Below are positions 36,301 through 43,233 of a DNA stretch of 64,000 bases, in pieces. Within the stretch, counting starts at the first letter, position 1. Every line of letters begins with the position of its first letter. The position numbers and the translations under genes were made by a program. This DNA is from Taibaiella koreensis (GTDB taxonomy: Bacteria > Bacteroidota > Bacteroidia > Chitinophagales > Chitinophagaceae): NCBI RefSeq assembly GCF_003545715.1, contig NZ_QVNU01000006.1:310001-374000 (forward strand). The letters run 5' to 3'. Below the pieces are notes generated by a model, which saw nothing but the letters and a program-made list of their open reading frames with translations, searched no databases and was not told the DNA's origin.

Positions 36301-36446
36301 CTGAGGTCTTTTTCATTTTCACGCGGGAGCTCCCAAGGCAATGGTGCCCCGGATTGGAAAGGTCTCGCTTCTGTAGGCAGATCTGGAAGATTGAATACTT
36401 CGATAGCTCTCCAGAAACTTAATATCGCTTTTTGGTCTGCTGGCAT
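33396..36446 (-). CDS. UPF1-like SF1 helicase (AAA_11/AAA_12), copy 1
   Basis: 1016 residues. An N-terminal domain of about 250 residues carries TCLAALVVDEEGR and IQASYIHGLLCLQ, shared with copy 2. Walker A is NGPPGTGKTTLL (298-309); Walker B is WLLIDEAGQATPQSA; lobe 2 has GDPLQIEPVV, FPLRAHRRCNNPMF, CGTIHTFQGKEADIVFLVLG and NMLNVALTRAKRRFYVIG. A coiled-coil insert (about 470-640) between the RecA lobes is much shorter in copy 2. UPF1/SMUBP2-like helicases are frequent in defence islands, but the target is unknown. It lies 225 bases upstream of the DISARM-like operon on the same strand and probably has its own promoter. Confidence 0.9.
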   Translation of the reverse strand: MPADQKAILSFWRAIEVFNLPDLPTEARPFQSGAPLPWELPRENEKDLRWHHIIFLGRIPKQDITTKIEKAISYVRSEEEKWEETISGDTCLAALVVDEEGRCSPDNGYIQASYIHGLLCLQNNKPLSVIDAELEKVQGAFRDRFGINPAAERLEDLRTTTIDWRHLDRELKVLEGVEIKDLDWEQFVFIKSFRLSKHAKPDTAFLNSFYLKDLNELIAGQRKHGKGLQQMLIKEISDFKRTDLLTDINAFWSKLDPKNMPAGRWPSDPNHGLYSAQFGAIAACLSTLKNNNGMLGVNGPPGTGKTTLLSDIVAEVIVMRAQKLLKKGDKKLFGTWQKIERPDFTFHHYEPNADIFSDAGIVVASNNNAAVENISKELPSASKIDRHHFPQANYFVDQSKDLIEGDSWGLLAAALGNAENKQTFKKNFWYPGEDRMGFMKFLSFQYNKENDKTVENSDLFDKTANELTALLGQFEKFRKEATTFHVLLGQYLDDLQSQPIEQNALKNLIKNKTKLEETDQILNNDLQAISARILSLQRSVSLHQKAKPSWFFIQKILKTPAYKRWKETETMYLSSLAENTQKLISIQRELDSLVQNIKSIVSQIAEKTRLVETIKNRLIKYQNLKKELHEWYEIPLENIPDDNQIKNYFHDKDAFHRVSPWSSIKINTLRSNIFLLSLKLHEYAILSHAKPFWNNLNLFMEYLDGKVIVSADIAENLWKTFFFCVPVVSTTLASVSRLFQSMGKESIGWLLIDEAGQATPQSAAGIINRCQKNIIIGDPLQIEPVVSVNSKLVKMLSDTYHTDLLWSPLQNSVQTLADRTSPLGAWLGEQDEGATWISFPLRAHRRCNNPMFDIANKIAYDGQMVKVMPDVPFDCELGASTWFDVKGTTVENKHIIGEEMKLLLEKITRLKNTGSEIFVISPFKSVADKCAEIFRSNKLVRCGTIHTFQGKEADIVFLVLGSDPAKPGARAWASKKPNMLNVALTRAKRRFYVIGNISLWKGYNYFSELAKELHNT

Positions 36447-36567
36447 GGCAAAGGACTCTGTTTTTTATAAATTAGGTTTGGTTCGGACTTCGATATAGGC
36501 AATATAAGACTATTTTATTTTATGGAAACAACCATCAGATTTCATCCTTTGATTGAAAGGATGTTGT

Positions 36568-38226
36568 ATGAAGACCGCATACCTCTATATACGGGTGAGC
36601 ACAGATGAACAGGCAATTAAAGGCTATTCGCAGCGAAGTCAATTGGATCGCCTGACACGATATTGTATTGTTCGAGATGTTAGCATTTGGGATACTATTT
36701 TCGAGGATTATTCGGCAAAAACATTCAACCGGCCTGGCTGGTTGGCTATGATGGCCAGAATCAGACGGAACAAACGATCACGCCCGAACCTGATCCTTTT
36801 CACAAAATGGGATCGTTTCAGCAGGAACGCCGGTGATGCGTATTATATGATTACCCAATTACGGAACCTTGATATTCAGCCCCAGGCCATTGACCAGGAA
36901 CTTGACTTTGCCGTTCCGGAAAACAAGATAATCCTTGGGGTGTATCTTGCTACATCCGAAGCAGAAAACGACAGGCGATCTCTCAATGTAAAGCAAGGCA
37001 TTCACAAGGCTAAAAAAGAGGGCCGATGAACAGCTCACGTGCCATTAGGGTATAAATGCCATTTGGCTTCGGATGGAAAGCGTGACATTATCCCGAAGGA
37101 GCCGGAAGCAACATTTATCAGAAGAGCATACCAACTGGTTGCCGAAAATCTTTGCACGGTTCAGGCGGTATATCGGCGGATAAGAGCAAGTGGATTAAAA
37201 TGCAGCATTTCCAATTTCAGGAGGATGCTCAGAAATCCGGTTTACCGGGGGATGATAGTTGTCCCGGCCTTTGAAAACGATACCGCTTTCCTGGCAAAAG
37301 GTTTGCATGAACCACTTGTCAGCGACTCTCTATTCGCAGATGTGCAGAAGGTCTTAGGCCGAGTTCGACTTAAAAATATTCACCTAGATAATAGCCCCAA
37401 TGATATGCTATTGTTTCGTGGATTTCTCAATTGTCCGCAGTGTGGCAGGCGGCTTACAGGTAGTGCATCAAAAGGCAAGAAAGGTAAGTACTACTACTAT
37501 TATCACTGCAATGGTCGCTGCAGATTTCGTACGAGAGCCGACGCAATCAATGCCCACTTTATGCTGGAAATCGGGAAGCTTAATGTAGTATCGGAGTATA
37601 TTGAAATCTACAGGGATATACTTAGGCATATCCGTAGGGATATTTATGATAGCAGCACTTCTTCCGAAAAAAGTATTTCGGCTGCCATCGACAAACTAAT
37701 TGAAAGAATCGTCAGAGCAAAGGTGTTATTGATAAAGGGTGATATAGACGATGAAGACTACAAACTTCTAAAAAAGGACAGCGAAGCTAAGATCCATCTT
37801 CTGGGGACTGATCTTCAGCGATCCGAAATAGCGTCAAGAACAAAATCAGATTCTTTGAAGAAAGCAACATTTCAACTCTCGCAGTTTGGTAAGACATTCA
37901 CAGCGCTATCCACATCAGAAAGGAGAACGCTTATGGAGATTTTATTATCTCCTTCGATTACTCTCAATGAAGGGTTAAGCATAAATGATATGATCAATGC
38001 GGATATGGGCTTGCTATTTGATCTGGATAGCTTAAGCCAAAGCCGCTTGCCGGAACGTTGTATCACTTATACAGAATCTATGGATCAGGCATTCTATGAA
38101 CAGACACAGTCAAGGATACAAGAGACACTACTGACCCGGAAAGGCCAAGCGGAAAGTCGGCAAACAGCCTTAGTTTTGGATTTTCTTATCATTTTCGCCA
38201 AAATGTTTAGCAAAAATCACTCTTAA
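36568..38226 (+). pseudogene. Large serine recombinase with one in-frame stop
   Basis: The N-terminal resolvase domain is clear: AYLYIRVSTDEQ with the nucleophile Ser, then a KWDRFSRNAGDAYYMI block. The recombinase domain follows (LGYKCHLAS..., then IPKEPEATFIRRAYQLVAENLCTVQAV) and a zinc-ribbon CPQCGRRLTGSASKGK..YYYYHCNGRCRFR. A single TGA at 37027-37029 falls in KKEGR-stop-TAHVPLGYK, where relatives have Trp (RW), so TGG to TGA is likely. Otherwise the frame is intact over 552 codons. SD GAAAGGA lies 6 bases before the ATG. It would drive integration or excision of its element; here it is inactive unless the stop is read through. Confidence 0.88.
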
Positions 38227-38268
38227 AGATATCATCTAACCTTAAAAAGTGGGACCAAACCATTTCTA

Positions 38269-38293
38269 GGCGGTTTCGAGTCCCGCTCACTAC
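38269..38293 (+). other. tRNA T-arm/acceptor-like sequence after recombinase
   Basis: GGCGGTTTCGAGTCCCGCTC followed by ACTAC resembles a T arm (GCGG-x-TTCGAGT-x-CCGC, one mismatch) and an acceptor 3' end. It lies 43 bases after the serine recombinase stop, the usual place for an att site of such elements. Confidence 0.35.
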
Positions 38294-38486
38294 TAAAAGC
38301 ATTTTTGTGAATAGTAATATTTAAGAAAACATGAACTTATTATAAGTAATTGATATACAGTTAAATGACAAAACATAATTTTGTATTATGTATTTCAATA
38401 TTTATATTTTGTATGATCACAGAATATTTATCGAACACTTTACGTCGCTCTTAATACGCTGTATTACAATCAAATGGAAAATAAAA

Positions 38487-38523
38487 AAGCGAGAATCTGT
38501 CCGTATTGAACAAATTCTCGCTT
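38487..38523 (-). terminator. Hairpin terminator, minus strand
   Basis: Stem AAGCGAGAAT / ATTCTCGCTT of 10 bp; on the minus strand it is followed by a run of T. A T-arm-like sequence (TTGGGTTCAAACCCAA) lies just upstream of it on that strand, the same arrangement as at 18.7 kb. Confidence 0.5.
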
Positions 38524-38829
38524 GAGGCGGGGAAGGGGGGATTGGGTTTGAACCCAAACGGCAATCAGGTTTAAAAATTTCCAGTCGAGAACTTAAGGCA
38601 CAGCACGGTAGGCTGAATCTAACTTGAAAAGTAACTGTGAATTTGTAATTACCATTGTATTTAAAAATTGAATTCAAATGAAACCTTATCCCGCCTAAAT
38701 TTTGTGCTAATGACTGTAAATACTAGCATAAGCAATATCCAATCAGAAGGTTAATGTGAATATTTCCTGAGAGGCTTAAAAGAAATAGATGTTTCTTTGG
38801 AATAAATTCATTAAAATACATTGTAATTA

Positions 38830-40056
38830 TTATGCGCTAGAATGAATTTGCATATTTCCAGGTCTAGGTATTACCACTACACCTATAACATTTGGTAGCC
38901 GCAGAACTCCCTTTTTAAATTCATGATGTTCCTGAGTACGTGAGGAATTATCCCATAACAATACGAGCATTTGTGAATACTTCTTTGAGTGGACTGAATT
39001 CTTTAAGAAGTATAAACTTGCATCTGAAGCGACTTGCTCAATCATATCAGCAAATGAACCATTAGAACGTAGAAATTTAACTTCAATGACAAGCTGTAAA
39101 GAAGGTAACCCAAGATCAGCACGTGAGTTCCTTTGTCCTGCTGGCTCAAAGTAAAACTCGGATTCAATATCAGGAAAAATAGGTGCCAATAAAAAATAGG
39201 CAAGGCTTTGGATATGATATTCGTTTTGTAAGTCCCATTGTTGAGGTGTGCCCGTTTTTGTTTTGGCCTTATCTTCCCAAGGCCAACGTTTGAGGCCGAC
39301 CGAAATATTGCTTAATATCGTTTCTACTTGGCCTACTGTTGGCTTGCTAAGTGAAATTGCTGGCAACTGCTTTGCAAGGTAGCGGATTGCCGCTGCGCGG
39401 CACGCCATTACTGCTGGTTCGGCATCTTCCGTTAAGGCCATGCCGACAGCCGTTCGATATGCTGAATCTAGGTCAATTTCTTCCCAAAACGCTGCGCCTT
39501 TGGCTAACAGGGCCAACTTTAAGTCATCAAGGTCCTGTAAATTTGCAACATCTCGCTCGTTAGGCTTTGCTCCAATAAAACTCAACGCTGCGAATAGCAA
39601 TAGACGTTTCCACGGTAGCACATCACTATCTGGTCTAACAAAACCTTCTAGCCAACGCCGAATATTTGTTTCAATTGTCCCACCGACCCTCTTAGCACCA
39701 AGAGCAAGTCCTAGTATTGCAATGGCATCATTACAAAATGGGGCAGGCTGATCGTCAGGTAGCTTACTGGATCTACCTGACATTCTGTTCAATCCATCTT
39801 CAAGTTCTGTGCGGTAAGTTTCACAGCCTACAGGATCTACTTCATTTAAATATGAAAGTTCAGCAACATGGTGGTAATCTGTTACATTGTAGCCATTGGG
39901 AAAATATGATTTAGCAGGTCCCACATCTCCTTCGAATATCCATGCTATAAATACTTTTTCTACTTCGCCAAGAGTAACCAACCTTAGCTTTTCAGTTAAG
40001 GCGTGATATAAATCCGGCAAAAGATTGCCAGCAAATTTTTTTGTTAAAGGAACCAT
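38830..40056 (-). CDS. PD-(D/E)XK nuclease, Argonaute partner
   Basis: 408 residues. The N-terminal ~260 are helical and unassigned. The C-terminal domain (about 275-400) has the PD-(D/E)XK signature: E279 in NEYHIQSLAYFLL, D314 in RADLG, then E325-x-K327 in LVIEVKFLR, and a later helix with ADMIEQVASDASLYF. Its ATG overlaps the end of the pAgo gene by 13 bases, so the two are translationally coupled. In long-B pAgo systems an associated nuclease degrades DNA once the guide-loaded Argonaute detects invader nucleic acid, causing abortive infection; that role is inferred here. Confidence 0.85.
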   Translation of the reverse strand: MVPLTKKFAGNLLPDLYHALTEKLRLVTLGEVEKVFIAWIFEGDVGPAKSYFPNGYNVTDYHHVAELSYLNEVDPVGCETYRTELEDGLNRMSGRSSKLPDDQPAPFCNDAIAILGLALGAKRVGGTIETNIRRWLEGFVRPDSDVLPWKRLLLFAALSFIGAKPNERDVANLQDLDDLKLALLAKGAAFWEEIDLDSAYRTAVGMALTEDAEPAVMACRAAAIRYLAKQLPAISLSKPTVGQVETILSNISVGLKRWPWEDKAKTKTGTPQQWDLQNEYHIQSLAYFLLAPIFPDIESEFYFEPAGQRNSRADLGLPSLQLVIEVKFLRSNGSFADMIEQVASDASLYFLKNSVHSKKYSQMLVLLWDNSSRTQEHHEFKKGVLRLPNVIGVVVIPRPGNMQIHSSA

Positions 40057-42335
40057 CTTGTTGTGCCAATTTTATTGTACAATGCGTCAGAGCTCCATTG
40101 GCTTACTCCGTTTAATTGGCTTAGCATTTGGGCCATCAATTGAGAATAATATACGGATACCGGCATTGATGCCGGCGTAAAGCTCCGCCAGGAGTGTGCG
40201 CCGAATTTCAAGACTTGCTTGGAAAGATAAGTAAGATCCTTAAAAGTCGAATCCTTATGTAATATCAACTGAAGAGGAGCCGGTAATCCATCGCTACTTT
40301 TTTTGAGCTCTTGCGGACCTGTAAGAGATACGAGGCTAGTATGCTCTGATAATTGTAAATATTTGCCTCTGTCCGGAGCAAAAATTCCTTTCTTGCTACT
40401 ACCCAAACCATATTGTCCGACATCAAATATTAAATATGGATGCGATTCAGCTACATGCACAAAAGCAAACTCAACATTATAATCCCCCAACTCGCTAACA
40501 ACTTGTTTTACGACATCAGCTTCAGCATTTTTAAAGGTTTTAAAAGCATGAAAAATTAGGCGTACGGTGTCGTGTGGCTGCCAGTTATACGCACTCTGAA
40601 CTCGAACCATAGTAGCACGAAGGTTCACAAGAAGCGTTTGAAAATATTGGTCTGCTGGAACAGCAGCAGAAATATTATTAATGAAATAGTTTCCATCGCC
40701 TGTAAAAACCGTTGTTATGCCAACCATACGTTCTTTTCCTCCAAGACGGCTATCTTGAGCTACTGAGCTACCTATACCAAAAACAAGTTCATGTGCGATT
40801 GGTCTATCTGCCGCCAATAGCCAAGGTACACCACCAAGTTTGGCATACGTGGCAAGCGACATATTGTTAATAGACCATACAACTTTTTGATCTGAAAGAC
40901 CTAATGCCTCTAGGGTAAATTCTTGAACGGGAATACCCTGTCCCACAAATCGAGCCTTACTGGTCAAATAAGGATTATGGTCCCTTGTGCGAAGTCGAAA
41001 GCTCCCATCTATCTGAACCAATGCCAAGTTCCAGTTTTGCCCCATAGAACCCGCCTGCATGGCTGCGGTTATAGCTCTATTGTAACCATCAACCGTATCA
41101 TCACTGGAGCCGAAAAACTCTAGAATGCAATCTTGTAAATAGTATTTGGTCTTTAAACCAGTATACTCAAATGTTCTGTCTCCTTTTCCATATGAGACCG
41201 GAGGCATGCCATTAAGAAATTTCTGCAATACTAACTCTACCTGCCCCTTCTTGCGATCTTGACATATAACGCATATTCGTGGCTTTGCAGGAGAAAAAGA
41301 TTCCTTTGAATAAGGTCCATACCTCATAAGTCCAATATCATTATACTGACTGTGCTGACTACCTCCGTAAGAATACACAAAGGTCGGTTTCTCTGCTATA
41401 CCTATTTGTAATGATCGGGCTTGCTGTGGATTGTCAGTTAAAAAATCACCAATCTTGAATGGGATAACCCCCGCAAGGGTAAGGTTGGATTGTTGCAATA
41501 CTCTCAGTCCTTCATTGAGCTTTCTTAGTTTTTGGTCTCCCCTGTGAAACGAACCTGCGACGAATTCAAGATTGCGTAAAATTTGCTCTGCATCAGCCTT
41601 GTAGAAATGGCGAATGCAATTTTCCAATATATCCTCTCGGGGCTCGAGGAATACGTCAATTGGATCTACGCAGGAGGAATGGCCTTCGCGAACATCATCC
41701 AATTCTAGCATACCATTGTCAAGGATGCGAGTAACTTTACCTATTGTGTAGAAATGTGGCTTTAATTCTTTATTTCTTTTGACTCTACTAATACCAACGT
41801 AATATCCGGTAAATGGAAATCCTGATGAAATCAATGATTGGCAGCTTAAGTTAATTCGTGGTGCCGTAGATATATTTAGGCTAATACTCACAAAAGGTGA
41901 TTGACCATTCGGTGCAATAACCCGGAAGTCAATTTCCCATCTTGCGAAAACACACAGGCCGTTAATAGGTTTCACATTTGGGGGAAGACAGCCATCCAGA
42001 ATGTTCTTACCACTTCCAACGACCATATATTTAATCGGATTCAGTTCTGAGATATGAACATTTCTAGACATCAACATCCTAAAGATGGAGTCCCTAGCTA
42101 ATGAAGACACAATGCTAAGATCCTCCTTCAGATTAACCAGTTGCCTTTCTCCTCCATAACTTGGGCTCTTGGTGGTTAATGGAACAAGTAAGATGGAATT
42201 ATCCCTTCGCTTAACCAAGTGTGTAGTAAGGGACTGACGAAGTTGATCAAACAATTCATCGCTGTAGGGGATCTTTTCAATTATTATTGATGCCTCGTCA
42301 TATATAATTGGAGCAACGTTTAAAATTTGGGACAT
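40044..42335 (-). CDS. Long prokaryotic Argonaute, catalytically inactive (long-B-like)
   Basis: 763 residues. The MID domain shows NPYLTSKARFVGQGIPVQE (454-472) with the guide 5'-phosphate pocket residues K460 and Q471. The PIWI start is AKLGGVPWLL (498-507), a strong pAgo signature, and the C terminus has YYSQLMAQML. The DEDX slicer residues are missing: GIGSS stands where the first Asp should be (about 522) and HAFKTF where the third should be (about 596-601). The N and PAZ regions (1-280) are reduced. An AAGAAAGG ribosome site lies 6 bases before the ATG. It is expected to bind guides and activate its nuclease partner rather than cut. Confidence 0.87.
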   Translation of the reverse strand: MSQILNVAPIIYDEASIIIEKIPYSDELFDQLRQSLTTHLVKRRDNSILLVPLTTKSPSYGGERQLVNLKEDLSIVSSLARDSIFRMLMSRNVHISELNPIKYMVVGSGKNILDGCLPPNVKPINGLCVFARWEIDFRVIAPNGQSPFVSISLNISTAPRINLSCQSLISSGFPFTGYYVGISRVKRNKELKPHFYTIGKVTRILDNGMLELDDVREGHSSCVDPIDVFLEPREDILENCIRHFYKADAEQILRNLEFVAGSFHRGDQKLRKLNEGLRVLQQSNLTLAGVIPFKIGDFLTDNPQQARSLQIGIAEKPTFVYSYGGSQHSQYNDIGLMRYGPYSKESFSPAKPRICVICQDRKKGQVELVLQKFLNGMPPVSYGKGDRTFEYTGLKTKYYLQDCILEFFGSSDDTVDGYNRAITAAMQAGSMGQNWNLALVQIDGSFRLRTRDHNPYLTSKARFVGQGIPVQEFTLEALGLSDQKVVWSINNMSLATYAKLGGVPWLLAADRPIAHELVFGIGSSVAQDSRLGGKERMVGITTVFTGDGNYFINNISAAVPADQYFQTLLVNLRATMVRVQSAYNWQPHDTVRLIFHAFKTFKNAEADVVKQVVSELGDYNVEFAFVHVAESHPYLIFDVGQYGLGSSKKGIFAPDRGKYLQLSEHTSLVSLTGPQELKKSSDGLPAPLQLILHKDSTFKDLTYLSKQVLKFGAHSWRSFTPASMPVSVYYSQLMAQMLSQLNGVSQWSSDALYNKIGTTRWFL

Positions 42336-42607
42336 ATACCTTTCTTAAATCAAATTGTAATATAACAACAATATACTGATTTTTAGCTAATTGGCTTCTG
42401 AAATTTGCTTAACCTAACCATCATCTGCATTATTTATTTAGCTCGTTAGTGCCATAAAATTATGCATCCCCTAAACCTACATGATTGATGTTAGTTGCGA
42501 ATAATAGTATATACGACGAAATTAAAAAAAACCTGTAAAATAGGGTCTTAATTAGTTTGTGAAGACTGAAATCCAATTCCGGTTCGTGAACACATAATAG
42601 CTCAAAA

Positions 42608-43195
42608 TTAAAGCGTTGTAAAATTCACCGAGGATACATTAACTACCTTGCTGTTTACAAACTGACGCAGTTGCTGTTCAGGCCAACCCTCCAAAAGTAA
42701 ACATAGGGCTGTTACTAAAACGGTAGGCGTTTTGGTCGGATTGTTGAGTCACGTCCATTTTTACGCAAGGCCAGACACCTTTAAAGAAAGAAGCCAGGTA
42801 GAGATAGCCCTTTCGTTGAGCCATAGTATCGATCTTTGAGGTATAAAGAGCGGCGTTGCTCCCAATCAGTATCGTTTTGATAAAGGCTTGGGGCTTCTCC
42901 GGCTGTATGTCGAAGACCAATTCGGCAAAGAGACCCGATATATACTTTATTTCTCCCAGGCCCCTGATCCATTTGCTTCCGCCCTGGATAAAGCCCGGTT
43001 GCAGGAAATATCCAGCGTTGGCAACTGAGTATCGTTCCGTCTGAACTGGGTTATGAGATCACGAGTATAATCGACCTAGATAAGGTCGAGATAATAGAGC
43101 GTCAGTAGCACCAGCGCTGAGCCACCGCTATAGCGTAAGCTCACGGACAGGTTACCGTCTCGCAAAGCAAAGGGAGAGCATTTGCTCACCACCAT
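42608..43195 (-). pseudogene. Decayed unidentified gene
   Basis: Three coding-like pieces in different frames follow each other on the minus strand: MVVSKCSPFALRDGNLSVSL..., then (no start) NPVQTERYSVANAGYFLQPGF...FAELVFDIQPEKPQ...FTFGG, then WPEQQLRQFVNSKVVNVSS. Frameshifts and stops separate them. The GC content is higher than in the flanking defence genes. I recognise no family. It fills the ~900-base gap between the second helicase and the pAgo gene. Confidence 0.5.
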
Positions 43196-43233
43196 AGCCT
43201 AATTGTATTGCATAAACGATGCCAGGCTATTCA

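Larger units (their letters stand above)
38227..38829. other. Gene-free junction with tRNA-like fragments
   Basis: No gene seen in about 600 bases. It holds a tRNA 3'-end-like piece on the plus strand (38269-38293), a hairpin (38487-38523), a second T-arm-like piece on the minus strand (38524-38561), and otherwise AT-rich DNA. The layout suggests a junction between two integrated elements. Confidence 0.5.
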
